From Mucilaginibacter corticis (GTDB lineage Bacteria; Bacteroidota; Bacteroidia; Sphingobacteriales; Sphingobacteriaceae), in NCBI RefSeq assembly GCF_007558865.1, contig NZ_VLPK01000004.1:1-64000 (forward strand): a stretch of DNA of 64,000 bases, in the 5' to 3' direction. Position 1 is the first letter of the stretch. Each line of letters opens with the position of its first letter. A model generated the notes under the pieces. It ran no database searches, was not told the origin of the DNA, and was given only the letters and a program-made list of their open reading frames with translations. The position numbers and the translations under genes are program-made. Below are positions 32,182 through 40,411 of this stretch, one piece after another.

Positions 32182-32679
32182 ATGGAAAATATAATAACTA
32201 TCAGGCCAATTTATAATGAATATTGCGAACAGGTAATAGAGCTGATCTTATCTATTCAGCAAAAAGAATTTGGCTTAAGTATTACTATTGATCAGCAGCC
32301 CGACCTGCGTGACCTTGACGCTAATTACCACAACGGAGGCGGCACCTTTTGGGGCGCTTTTGTAGGCGAAGAACTGGCAGGTACCATTGCCTTAATAAAT
32401 ATTGGACATAACGCGGGCTGTATCCGCAAAATGTTTGTTAAAACAGCTTACCGTGGCAAGGAGTGGGGCACCGCGCAAAAACTGCTGGATGTATTATTGC
32501 AATTTTGTAAGGATAACCATATAAGCGATGTGCAATTAGGTACTGTTGAACCCCTAAAAGCCGCCCACCGGTTTTATGAACGCAACGGCTTTGAGCGGAT
32601 AGCTAAAGAAGATCTGCCACCTTATTTCCCGTTGATGTTAACCGATACACTATTTTACCAGTTACATTTAAGCAAATAA
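32182..32679 (+). CDS. GNAT family N-acetyltransferase
   Basis: A 165-residue GNAT protein. The conserved acetyl-CoA site is KMFVKTAYRGKEWGTAQKLLDVLL, after strand LAGTIALINIG, and the C-terminal AAHRFYERNGFERI is typical. It is the first gene of a three-gene operon with a MarR regulator (4-bp gap) and a second GNAT enzyme. That context suggests an inducible acetyl-transfer function, perhaps in detoxification; the substrate cannot be read from sequence. Confidence 0.9.
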   Translation: MENIITIRPIYNEYCEQVIELILSIQQKEFGLSITIDQQPDLRDLDANYHNGGGTFWGAFVGEELAGTIALINIGHNAGCIRKMFVKTAYRGKEWGTAQKLLDVLLQFCKDNHISDVQLGTVEPLKAAHRFYERNGFERIAKEDLPPYFPLMLTDTLFYQLHLSK

Positions 32680-32683
32680 AATT

Positions 32684-33175
32684 ATGAGTGTAATAGACGA
32701 CTTAGGTATATTAGCCATTGCCACCCGCATGCAGCGCCTTGCCGAAAGAATGCGCAAGGACGGCCTGTTGATCTACAAAGCGCACGGTATTGATTTCGAG
32801 CCAAAATGGTTCCCGGTTGTTTATACCCTGCATTTAAAATCGGCAATGAGCGTGGTCGAACTGGCTAACGAGATTGGTTACAGCCACCCATCCACCATCA
32901 GTTTGTTAAAAGAGCTGGAGAAATTAAAGCTCATCAGATCGGCCAAAGACAAAACTGACGAACGGAAACGTTTACTGCAGCTAACCGACAAGGGTAAGGC
33001 CCTGATCACACAAATGGAACCTGTTTGGCAGGTAATGATAGCCGCCACCACCCAGCTTATTGATACCCAAAATAACCTCATGAAAGCCATGGAAGAGGTT
33101 GAACAGCAGTTAGAGATACAAAGCTTTTACCAGCGCGCCAAAGTTATTATGGCCACTAACCAGGCTAAAGCCTGA
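32684..33175 (+). CDS. MarR-family transcriptional regulator
   Basis: A 163-residue winged-helix repressor. The core is MSVVELANEIGYSHPSTISLLKELEKLKLIRSAKDKTDERKRLLQLTDKGKALI, split in usual MarR order: helix-turn-helix about 48-75, wing DKTDERKR, then the dimer helices. A likely autoregulator through the 28-bp palindrome upstream of the operon. Ligand unknown. It lies between two GNAT genes with gaps of 4 and 18 bp. Confidence 0.93.
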   Translation: MSVIDDLGILAIATRMQRLAERMRKDGLLIYKAHGIDFEPKWFPVVYTLHLKSAMSVVELANEIGYSHPSTISLLKELEKLKLIRSAKDKTDERKRLLQLTDKGKALITQMEPVWQVMIAATTQLIDTQNNLMKAMEEVEQQLEIQSFYQRAKVIMATNQAKA

Positions 33176-33193
33176 TTTTTTGAATATTATATC

Positions 33194-33682
33194 ATGACAA
33201 TAACCATAAGAAATATACAACCCGGCGATAACGTAGAATTAGCCCGGATCATCCGTGCATCATTAGTTGAATTTGATGTGCCCAAACAAGGGACGGTTTA
33301 CTCTGATCCTACAACAGACAAATTATTTGAATTATTTGACACCACACCCGGCAGCTGCTATTTTGTAGCCGAAGAAGACGGCGTTTTGCTGGGCGGATGC
33401 GGTGTGTACCCTACTGATGGTTTACCAACCGGCTATGCCGAACTGGTAAAGCTATATCTGAACGCAGCCACCCGCGGCAAAGGCATAGGTAAATTGTTAA
33501 TGGACAAATGTTTTGCCGCCGCTGCAGATCTGGGCTATACGCATTTGTACCTCGAATCTTTCCCCCAATTGTCTAAAGCGGTAAGCCTTTATGAAAAAAC
33601 AGGCTTTAAAATGCTGGATCATGCTTTGGGTAACTCAGGGCATTTTGCCTGTACGATCTGGATGGTGAAGGATCTCGCCTGA
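33194..33682 (+). CDS. GNAT family N-acetyltransferase
   Basis: A 162-residue GNAT enzyme with VKLYLNAATRGKGIGKLLMDKCFA (acetyl-CoA loop RGKGIGK) and SKAVSLYEKTGFKML. It follows the MarR gene by 18 bp as the last gene of the operon. The pairing of two unlike GNAT enzymes with one MarR regulator is unusual but not unprecedented; substrates are unknown. Confidence 0.9.
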   Translation: MTITIRNIQPGDNVELARIIRASLVEFDVPKQGTVYSDPTTDKLFELFDTTPGSCYFVAEEDGVLLGGCGVYPTDGLPTGYAELVKLYLNAATRGKGIGKLLMDKCFAAAADLGYTHLYLESFPQLSKAVSLYEKTGFKMLDHALGNSGHFACTIWMVKDLA

Positions 33683-33988
33683 CGGCGCAGTGATTAGAGA
33701 TTAGTTAATTAGAGATTAGTTCCGTCAAGTCAAAATTCAATTATCTGATATGCAATAATTTATAACTATTTTACCTATAAATTTACTAACTTATACGCTG
33801 GCTCATTTTGTCCCACTTGTTTTTAATAAAAATCTAATAATCAATAGTTTAAATCAAAATGCTGTCCCACTTGTCTCATCTGTCTCACACTCACGTGGGA
33901 CAAAACACCACTACAATTTATCCCGAAAATCAACCGGTTACTTAACATCAATCTCTAATCACTAAATAACTATCTTTGCGCAATTACT
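33683..33988. repeat. 306-bp geneless spacer with nested inverted and direct repeats
   Basis: No plausible gene. Outer arms are AGTGATTAGAGATT (33688-33701) and its complement (33951-33964), the same word as at 31.4 kb, with a further TTAGAGATTAGTT copy near 33710. Inside are an 11-bp inverted repeat TTTTGTCCCAC (33806-33816) / GTGGGACAAAA (33895-33905), the direct repeat GTCCCACTTGT at 33810 and 33864, and tandem TGTCTCATC/TGTCTCAC words near 33871-33888. Confidence 0.8.
33971..33978 (+). promoter_or_regulatory. -7 element of ubiE/menG
   Basis: TATCTTTG, exact consensus, ten bases before the ATG at 33989. Confidence 0.62.
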
Positions 33989-34720
33989 ATGAGCAAAACC
34001 GTTATCCCATACACCCAGGAGCAGGGCACCAAAAAAGAGCAGGTGGCCGATATGTTTAATAATATATCAAAAACCTACGATTTTTTAAATCACTTTATGT
34101 CGTTGGGTATTGATATTATCTGGCGCAAAAAAGCTATCAACGAGTTAAAGAAAGATCAGCCCAAACTGATCCTTGACGTGGCCACCGGCACAGGTGATTT
34201 TGCTTTCGAGGCATTGTCTATCCTTAATCCTGATAAAATTGTAGGGGTTGATATTTCGCAGGGGATGCTGGATATCGCCAAACAAAAAATAGCTAAGCGC
34301 AACCTAGGCCATAAGTTTGAAATTAAACTGGGCGACTCTGAAAAACTACCCTTTGATGCCGATGGATTTGACGCGGTAACAGTAGCCTACGGTGTGCGCA
34401 ATTTCGAAAACTTAGAAAAGGGACTTGCCGATATCAACCGTGTTTTAAAACCGGGCGGTAAAGCGGTGGTGCTCGAGTTCTCAAAACCAAAGGTATTCCC
34501 GATAAAACAATTGTATAAATTCTATTTTAACTACATCACCCCGGGCATAGGTAAACTTTTCTCGAAAGATTCAAGGGCGTATTCTTACCTGCCCGAGTCG
34601 GTAGCCGCTTTCCCTGATGGCAAAGATTTTATTGCCGTAATGGACAAGGTTGGTTTTAAACATACCAAATGCAGGCCTTTAGCGTTTGGTATTTGTTCAA
34701 TTTACACGGGCGTTAAATGA
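33989..34720 (+). CDS. ubiE: demethylmenaquinone methyltransferase
   Basis: A 243-residue SAM-dependent C-methyltransferase completing menaquinone synthesis (MenG role, since Bacteroidota use menaquinone). Signature segments are MFNNISKTYDFLNHFMSLGID, motif I LDVATGTGDFAFEAL, and VAYGVRNFENLEKGLADINRVLKPGG; the C-terminus ICSIYTGVK is family-typical. Its stop overlaps the porT start by four bases (ATGA), a pairing known from other T9SS-bearing Bacteroidota. Confidence 0.95.
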   Translation: MSKTVIPYTQEQGTKKEQVADMFNNISKTYDFLNHFMSLGIDIIWRKKAINELKKDQPKLILDVATGTGDFAFEALSILNPDKIVGVDISQGMLDIAKQKIAKRNLGHKFEIKLGDSEKLPFDADGFDAVTVAYGVRNFENLEKGLADINRVLKPGGKAVVLEFSKPKVFPIKQLYKFYFNYITPGIGKLFSKDSRAYSYLPESVAAFPDGKDFIAVMDKVGFKHTKCRPLAFGICSIYTGVK

Positions 34721-35451
34721 TAAAACCTAAGTACCTTTTAGCTATACTGATGCTTTTTGCAGGTAACTGCCTGCTTGCGCAATCGGTACCAAGCTGGGGG
34801 GGCGGGGCAGATCAGAAAGATCTGAGCTTTGGTTTTAGCTTTAGCTATGTAAGCAACTACTTTAAAATAGATAAATCACCCAACTGGCGCGCGCCTTTTT
34901 TTGATACCGATGGTACACAGGTAACCAGCCCTTTAAAAACCATCAGCTCGCCAAACTCGCAGGGTTTCGCGGTGGGCTTCCTGGCCAGATACAGGCTTAC
35001 AGATCACCTGGAAACACGTGTGGCCCCATCATTTGTATTTGCCGACCGTACCTTGAGCTATACTTTTGAAGATCCCTCACAAAATACCCTCAAAACAGTG
35101 CAGGCCACAACGCTTGATGTGCCCTTGTCGCTTAAACTAAAGTCTGACAGGATAGGCGATTTCAGGGCCTATGTATTAGGCGGTATCAAGTACTCGCAAA
35201 GCATCGGTTCAAAAGCAAATATCGACGCAAATACCGCGCCTATTGACAAGCATGTAAAAAATATCAGCGGCTATGCATCTTACGAAGCCGGGTTGGGCTG
35301 CGATATTTACTTCGAGTTTTTTAAACTATCGCCGGAGATCAAGCTATCCAACTCGCTGGGCAATGTTTTGATGCACGAAAATCACCCGTACTCGGCACCT
35401 ATCGATAAATTATCGCTGCATACGCTGATGTTTAGCCTGTACTTTGAATAA
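34717..35451 (+). CDS. porT: PorT-family outer-membrane protein, type IX secretion
   Basis: A 244-residue protein with a signal peptide (LLAILMLFAGNCLLAQ) and a predicted beta-barrel of amphipathic strands (LSFGFSFSYVSNYFKI, YVLGGIKYSQSIG, FKLSPEIKLSNSLG) ending in an aromatic SLYFE. Length, the PNSQGFAVGFLARYRLTDHLETRVAPSF-like core and the ubiE adjacency match PorT/SprT, required for T9SS export of CTD proteins. Translational coupling to ubiE is evident from the ATGA overlap. Confidence 0.85.
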   Translation: MIKPKYLLAILMLFAGNCLLAQSVPSWGGGADQKDLSFGFSFSYVSNYFKIDKSPNWRAPFFDTDGTQVTSPLKTISSPNSQGFAVGFLARYRLTDHLETRVAPSFVFADRTLSYTFEDPSQNTLKTVQATTLDVPLSLKLKSDRIGDFRAYVLGGIKYSQSIGSKANIDANTAPIDKHVKNISGYASYEAGLGCDIYFEFFKLSPEIKLSNSLGNVLMHENHPYSAPIDKLSLHTLMFSLYFE

Positions 35452-35527
35452 AGGGCGGTTTTAAACTATAAAATATTTTATTCCCGATGAAAAAAACTAA
35501 TTTCGCATTGGATACTATCGGATACCT

Positions 35528-36286
35528 ATGGCTAAAATAGCACTGATTACCGGGGCCACCGCAGGAATAGGCGAGGCCTGCGCAGAATTGTTCGCACGCG
35601 AGAACTATAACCTGGTACTAACCGGCCGCCGGCTTGACAGGTTGGAAAAATTGGCCGGACGCCTTAATAAAAAACACAATACAGAAGTAGCGGTTTGTGC
35701 TTTTGATGTACGAGACCGCGAACAGGTGATCAGCAATTTTGAAAATCTGCCCGCAAAGTGGAAAAAGGTTGACGTACTGATTAACAATGCCGGCCTGAGC
35801 CAGGGCCTTGACCCCATACAAAACGGTAACCTTGACGATTGGGACACCATGATTGACACCAACATAAAAGGTTTATTATACGTAAGCAAGGTGGTATCGA
35901 ACTGGATGATAGCAAACGGCAAGGGCCATATTGTAAACATCGGTTCCATTGCAGGTAAAGAGGTCTATCCAAACGGCAATGTATATTGTGCCAGCAAGCA
36001 CGCTGTGGATGCATTAAATAAAGGGATGCGTATCGATCTGGTGCAGCATGGTATTAAAGTTACCGCCATACACCCGGGAGCTGTTGAAACAGAGTTTTCT
36101 GAAGTGCGTTTTAAAGGTGATAAAGAACGGGCCAAAAAAGTGTATGACGGTTTTGACCCGCTGATGGCCGAAGATATTGCCGAAACCATATGGTTTGTAG
36201 TATCGCGCCCAAAGCATGTTAACATAAACGACCTGTTAATTATGCCGACAGCACAAGCAAACGCTACTACGATAGTGAGAAAATAA
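35528..36286 (+). CDS. SDR oxidoreductase, YdfG-like
   Basis: A 252-residue classical SDR: ALITGATAGIGEACA, the NADP-favouring TGRRLDRL, NNAGLSQG, IGSIAGKEVYPNG, YCASKHAV (catalytic Tyr-x-x-x-Lys) and AIHPGAVETEFS. The pattern fits the YdfG group acting on serine, allo-threonine or 3-hydroxy acids and related malonic-semialdehyde chemistry; the exact substrate is inferred only from family. It starts a run of plus-strand housekeeping genes. Confidence 0.92.
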   Translation: MAKIALITGATAGIGEACAELFARENYNLVLTGRRLDRLEKLAGRLNKKHNTEVAVCAFDVRDREQVISNFENLPAKWKKVDVLINNAGLSQGLDPIQNGNLDDWDTMIDTNIKGLLYVSKVVSNWMIANGKGHIVNIGSIAGKEVYPNGNVYCASKHAVDALNKGMRIDLVQHGIKVTAIHPGAVETEFSEVRFKGDKERAKKVYDGFDPLMAEDIAETIWFVVSRPKHVNINDLLIMPTAQANATTIVRK

Positions 36287-36360
36287 TTTGATGTGCAGAT
36301 GCGTGGATATGCAGATGTGCAAATAATAAATCCGAAATTGAACATTCGAAATCCGAAATA
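36287..36360. repeat. word repeats ATGTGCAGATG and CCGAAATTGAACATTCGAAAT
   Basis: The spacer is almost wholly tandem words: TTTGATGTGCAGATG, then TATGCAGATGTGCAAAT, then TCCGAAATTGAACATTCGAA and ATCCGAAAT. The second word type matches the arms at 7.6, 29.1 and 47.1 kb; the first matches 27.36 kb. Confidence 0.65.
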
Positions 36361-36368
36361 AAAAGAAG

Positions 36369-36818
36369 ATGTCATTAATTACACAAATAGACCAGGATAT
36401 AAAATTAGCCATGCTGGCTAAACAGCCCGAGCGTTTGCAGGGCTTACGTGCCATAAAATCGGCACTGTTATTGGCAAAAACAGAAAAAGGCGCCGCCGAA
36501 GAATTGACGCAGGAAGCCGAGATCAAGGTATTGCAGAAACTGGTTAAGCAGCGTAAAGAGTCGGCAGATATTTATAAAGCACAGGGCCGTGATGATCTTT
36601 ACCAGATAGAGATAGGCGAGATGCAGGTTATTGAGCCTTACCTGCCGCAACAAATGACCCGTTTTGAAATTGAAGGCGTAGTGCAGGAAATAATTGAACG
36701 CATTGGTGCCACTTCTATACAGGATATGGGCCGCGTGATGGGCCTTGTCAATAAGGAGATGGCCGGCCAGGCAGACGGCAAAACCATTTCAGAAGTTGTG
36801 AAACAATTGCTGGGATAA
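36369..36818 (+). CDS. GatB/YqeY domain-containing protein
   Basis: A 149-residue helical protein of the YqeY family: TQIDQDIKLAMLAKQPERLQGLRAIKSALLLAKTEKG at the start and IGEMQVIEPYLPQQMTRFEIEGVVQEII with DMGRVMGLVNKEMAGQADGKTISEVVKQLL at the end. The family shares the tRNA-binding tail domain of GatB and is thought to contact amidated aminoacyl-tRNA, but its function is unsettled. Confidence 0.93.
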   Translation: MSLITQIDQDIKLAMLAKQPERLQGLRAIKSALLLAKTEKGAAEELTQEAEIKVLQKLVKQRKESADIYKAQGRDDLYQIEIGEMQVIEPYLPQQMTRFEIEGVVQEIIERIGATSIQDMGRVMGLVNKEMAGQADGKTISEVVKQLLG

Positions 36819-36922
36819 TTTATTTGATATTATAGTTGCAGGTAAAGTGCAATAAGCTATTTTTATAGCCGATATACAGGCTCAGGCCTACATTTAGGGT
36901 TTACATTTACAAAAAAATATAT

Positions 36923-37684
36923 ATGAGTTTCGTGCTTAAAGAGGAACATGATTTTAGTTACATCGATGAGGGCGAAGGACCGGTGCTGTTGTTGTTGCAC
37001 GGCTTAATGGGCGGGCTAAGTAATTGGGAAGAGGTTATTGAAGAATTTAAGCCAAGGTACAGGGTTTTATTACCCATGCTGCCTGTGTATGACCTGCCGG
37101 TAATAACAACAGGGGTAAAAACGTTATCAAAGTACCTGCATAAGTTTATCAAGTATAAAAAGCTTGAAAATATAGTTCTTTTAGGTAATTCACTGGGTGG
37201 CCACGTAGGTTTGATCTATGTGCTGGCTCATCCTGAAAAGATCCGAGCGCTGGTATTAAGCGGTAGCTCGGGTTTATATGAAAATGCTTTTGGAGGCTCT
37301 TTCCCGCGAAGGGAAAGTATGGATTTTGTAAAAGAAAAGGTTGAATACACTTTTTATGATCCAAAAATTGCTACTCCCGAATTAGTTGACGAAGTTTACA
37401 AATTAGTGAACGACAGGCACAGCGTGATCCGGTTGTTAGCAATGGCAAAATCGGCCATACGCCATAATATGAAAAAGGATCTGCATAAAATCAATATGCC
37501 GGTTTCTATAATATGGGGTAAGAATGATAAAATAACACCGCCCGAAGTTGCTGAAGAATTTCACCAGCTTTTGCCGGATTCTGAATTACACTGGATAGAT
37601 AAATGCGGCCATGCTGCCATGATGGAGCATCCGCAGGAGTTTAACCGCTTATTAAAAGGGTTTTTAAGTAAAATAGGAGTATAA
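36923..37684 (+). CDS. alpha/beta hydrolase
   Basis: A 253-residue alpha/beta-hydrolase-fold protein. Oxyanion-hole LLLHGLMGG, nucleophile elbow LLGNSLGGH (Ser at about 91), an Asp in IIWGKNDKITP and the catalytic His in DKCGHAAMMEHP complete the triad. The substrate is unknown. The next gene (CBS domains) starts 1 bp after the stop, so they share a transcript that may continue to nadK. Confidence 0.92.
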   Translation: MSFVLKEEHDFSYIDEGEGPVLLLLHGLMGGLSNWEEVIEEFKPRYRVLLPMLPVYDLPVITTGVKTLSKYLHKFIKYKKLENIVLLGNSLGGHVGLIYVLAHPEKIRALVLSGSSGLYENAFGGSFPRRESMDFVKEKVEYTFYDPKIATPELVDEVYKLVNDRHSVIRLLAMAKSAIRHNMKKDLHKINMPVSIIWGKNDKITPPEVAEEFHQLLPDSELHWIDKCGHAAMMEHPQEFNRLLKGFLSKIGV

Positions 37685-37685
37685 T

Positions 37686-38348
37686 ATGTTTGCAGGCGAA
37701 TTGATAGCTGACGCGATACCACCGGTACACACCTCTGATAGTATACAGAAGGTGCTTGACCGTATGGTAGAGTTTCGCGTACGCCATTTGCCTATTGTAA
37801 ACGAAGAGCAGTTTTTAGGCTTGCTTGCCGAAAGCGATATTTTACCCGAGGTAGATAACCAAACCCCCATAGGCGCTTTGGCATTATCGCTGGTTAACCC
37901 CTATGTACGAGAAGATCAGCATGTGTATGATGTTATCCGCTTGTTTTATGAGCAGCAACTTAGCGTGGTACCGGTTCTTGATATTAAGAAGAATTACCTG
38001 GGCTTAATACCCATTAATAAAATGAACGAGTATTTTGCTACCATCACATCGGTTTCGCAGCCGGGCGGTATCATTATGCTCGATATCAATAATAAAAACA
38101 ATTCGCTGGCGCACATGGCGCAGATCGTCGAGTCAGACAATGCCCAGATCCTAAGTTCATACGTGCGCACCTTCCCTGATTCGACCCGCATGGAGGTTAC
38201 GCTAAAAGTAAACAAGCAGGATATCTCTAATATAATAGCTACTTTTTTACGGTACGAATATGATGTGAAAGCCACATTTAACCACACCGATAATAACGAT
38301 AACTCGATGGACAGGTATGATTCATTGATGAATTACCTTAATCTTTAG
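37686..38348 (+). CDS. CBS-domain protein
   Basis: A 220-residue protein with two tandem CBS motifs: IADAIPPVHTSDSIQKVLDRMVEFRVRHLPIVNEEQFLGLLAESDIL (about 6-55) and VREDQHVYDVIRLFYEQQLSVVPVLDIKKNYLGLIPINKM. The remaining C-terminal part (VTLKVNKQDISNIIATFLRYEYDVKATF) looks like an ACT-type or PII-like regulatory fold. CBS pairs bind adenosyl nucleotides; the neighbouring NAD kinase makes a link to nucleotide status plausible but unproven. Confidence 0.88.
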   Translation: MFAGELIADAIPPVHTSDSIQKVLDRMVEFRVRHLPIVNEEQFLGLLAESDILPEVDNQTPIGALALSLVNPYVREDQHVYDVIRLFYEQQLSVVPVLDIKKNYLGLIPINKMNEYFATITSVSQPGGIIMLDINNKNNSLAHMAQIVESDNAQILSSYVRTFPDSTRMEVTLKVNKQDISNIIATFLRYEYDVKATFNHTDNNDNSMDRYDSLMNYLNL

Positions 38349-38456
38349 CGTTCATTGGTTCAATGGTTTATTAGTTCGTTAATAATAGCTAATAAATTGT
38401 ATGGCCTAATAAGCAAGGCACCAATAAACTAATGAACAATTGAACTATTGAACTAA
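38349..38456. repeat. word inverted repeat GTTCATTGGTTCAATGG between the CBS gene and nadK
   Basis: The left block (38350-38383) matches the reverse complement of the right block (about 38421-38455) at roughly 26 of 34 bases; both are strings of GTTCAnTnG words. The right block runs to the nadK start. The word is shared with the 63.4 kb spacer. Confidence 0.72.
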
Positions 38457-39338
38457 ATGAAAATAGCAGTATACGGCAGGCAATTTAATGATCAGGCAGT
38501 AATCCCTTTTATACAACAGGTGTTTGACGCGTTATCACTGCATAATGTCGAGATCTATGTCCATCGTCAGCTTAATAATTACCTTGCTGATAAAATCAAT
38601 ACTGTTAATTACAGCGTACTTAATGAAGGTGACCAGATAAAAGGCTTTATAGATGCCTTTATAACTCTTGGCGGCGACGGCACATTGCTGGATATGGTTA
38701 GCGTGATCCGCGATTCAGGCGTTCCGGTTATCGGTATCAATTTTGGCCGCCTGGGCTTTTTGGCCAGTGTAAATAAAAATGATATCGCGGCGGCGATATA
38801 CGCGGTTGTAAACGGCAAGTTTACCCTGGATAAAAGGGGGTTGTTAAGCGTAGAGTCTGAACTGAATATATTGGGTATGGATAATTTCGCGCTTAATGAT
38901 ATTACCATCCATAAGCGCGACGATTCGGCCATGATCACCACCAGCATGTACCTGGATGGCGAGTTTTTAAACTCATATTGGGGCGATGGCCTTATCATCG
39001 CGACAGCAACAGGTTCTACAGCTTATTCATTAAGTTGCGGCGGTCCAATTATATTCCCGGAATCTAACAGCATTGTTGTTACCCCCGTTTCCCCGCATAA
39101 TTTAAATGTGAGGCCAATTATATTACCGGAATGCAGTGTCTTATCCTTCGAGGTTGATTCGCGCGGCGCCAATTATATTTTATCCTGCGATTCAAAAACC
39201 GAAGTGATAGACAAACCTATGCGCTTTAAGGTTGAAAAAGCAAGTTTTGAGTTGAATCTTATCCGTTTAAGTAATGAAAGTTATTTATCAACGTTAAGAA
39301 ACAAACTATTGTGGGGCCTTGATGCCCGCAATTACTAA
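38457..39338 (+). CDS. nadK: NAD kinase
   Basis: A 293-residue enzyme phosphorylating NAD to NADP. The signature GGDGTLLDMV is at about 62-71, followed by GINFGRLGFLA, the NDITIHKR (Asn-Asp) segment, and GDGLIIATATGSTAYSLSCGGPII. It begins directly after a word-repeat spacer and is followed by porG after 9 bp. Confidence 0.95.
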   Translation: MKIAVYGRQFNDQAVIPFIQQVFDALSLHNVEIYVHRQLNNYLADKINTVNYSVLNEGDQIKGFIDAFITLGGDGTLLDMVSVIRDSGVPVIGINFGRLGFLASVNKNDIAAAIYAVVNGKFTLDKRGLLSVESELNILGMDNFALNDITIHKRDDSAMITTSMYLDGEFLNSYWGDGLIIATATGSTAYSLSCGGPIIFPESNSIVVTPVSPHNLNVRPIILPECSVLSFEVDSRGANYILSCDSKTEVIDKPMRFKVEKASFELNLIRLSNESYLSTLRNKLLWGLDARNY

Positions 39339-39347
39339 ATTTGTTGA

Positions 39348-40115
39348 ATGTCTAAATCGTTACTTTTTATTGTACTGCTGTTCATCTCCTTTAATTTACG
39401 GGCACAAACCTGGGAGTTGGGCGGTTTTTTGGGCGGTGCCGGCTACATGGGCGATTTAAACCAGAACAACCCGCTAAAGGTGTCGGGCTTTGCGGGCGGC
39501 GCTTTTGTTAAGCGCAATTTCGACGGATACTTTTCGGCTAAATTAGGATATACTTATGGTGTCATCAGCGGTGCGGACAGTACCTCTAAAAGCCAGCAGG
39601 CACGCAACCGCAACCTGAGCTTTACCACACCATTGAGCGAGTTAAGCTTAACCGGAGAGTTTAACTTTATGGAATACATTCCTTCAGTTAGTAAAAGTCT
39701 TTACACACCGTATATTTTTGCAGGGATAGCCTACACGGGTTATACGCCGAAAGCCAAATACCAAGGCCAGACTTATGACCTGCGCGAACTACAAACCGAG
39801 GGTAATACTTATCCAAATAGTACCATAGCCATACCTTTTGGCCTTGGGATTAAATACAACATAGCCGGCTGCTTAAGTTTAGCTGCCGACCTTGGCTACC
39901 GCACCGCTTTAACAGATAGGTTAGACGACGTTAGTGGCCTTTATCCTGATAGAAGTAAGTTGCCGAGTGCCATATCTGTTGCCTTGTCCGATCGATCTGC
40001 AGGGCAAACAGCTGTAGCCGGCACGCAACGCGGCGATCTGAGACCAAGGGATACCTATTTATTTGTAGGTTTTTCTTTGTCATATACCTTTATATCACAA
40101 AAGTGTTATTACTAA
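39348..40115 (+). CDS. porG: PorG/DUF6089-type outer-membrane protein, type IX secretion
   Basis: A 255-residue protein with a signal peptide (LLFIVLLFISFNLRAQ) directly followed by WELGGFLGGAGYMGDLNQ, the DUF6089 start, and a predicted small beta-barrel (FSAKLGYTYG, YIFAGIAYTGY, FVGFSLSYTF). PorG is an outer-membrane T9SS component; its gene precedes uppS, bamA and two ompH genes in Porphyromonas, as here. Assignment rests on order, length and N-terminus; a generic beta-barrel is the alternative. Confidence 0.75.
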   Translation: MSKSLLFIVLLFISFNLRAQTWELGGFLGGAGYMGDLNQNNPLKVSGFAGGAFVKRNFDGYFSAKLGYTYGVISGADSTSKSQQARNRNLSFTTPLSELSLTGEFNFMEYIPSVSKSLYTPYIFAGIAYTGYTPKAKYQGQTYDLRELQTEGNTYPNSTIAIPFGLGIKYNIAGCLSLAADLGYRTALTDRLDDVSGLYPDRSKLPSAISVALSDRSAGQTAVAGTQRGDLRPRDTYLFVGFSLSYTFISQKCYY

Positions 40116-40411
40116 TTTCAGGGCTGTAATGCCACAGGCGTTGATCTTTCGGATCGACCGCCAGTTCTTAAAAAAGAAATCAACACAACACCCACACACT
40201 CATAACTTAAGCTAAAAGACGCCATTTTTTTGTGTAAACTTTCTTTTTGCCTGCATACTAAAAAAGTACAAAGTAAGTTTTACCTTTGTCACCTGAAAAA
40301 TTGGGCATTATTTAATAAAAGCATTTATTATAGTGCGTGTTATTAAATCATAATCTTTATGAGAAACACACATTATAGCCTATAGTGGCTTTTATTAACC
40401 GGCAAAAGGAA
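40116..40411. other. 296-bp geneless leader in front of uppS
   Basis: No gene is apparent. Contents are a small hairpin (GGCGTTGATC..GATCGACCGCC, about 40139-40164), an imperfect inverted repeat ACAAAGTAA/TTACCTTTGT whose right arm contains the -7 element at 40281, and about 120 bp of AT-rich leader before the uppS ATG. Confidence 0.6.
40281..40288 (+). promoter_or_regulatory. -7 element for uppS-bamA transcript
   Basis: TACCTTTG, exact consensus. It predicts a leader of about 120 nt before the uppS ATG, long compared with other genes here. Confidence 0.5.

Noticed and set aside
31400..33990. Repeated GATTAGAGATTAGT words suggesting a CRISPR array
   Set aside because: Copies are degenerate, inverted, few and separated by genes; there are no regular unique spacers and no cas genes.
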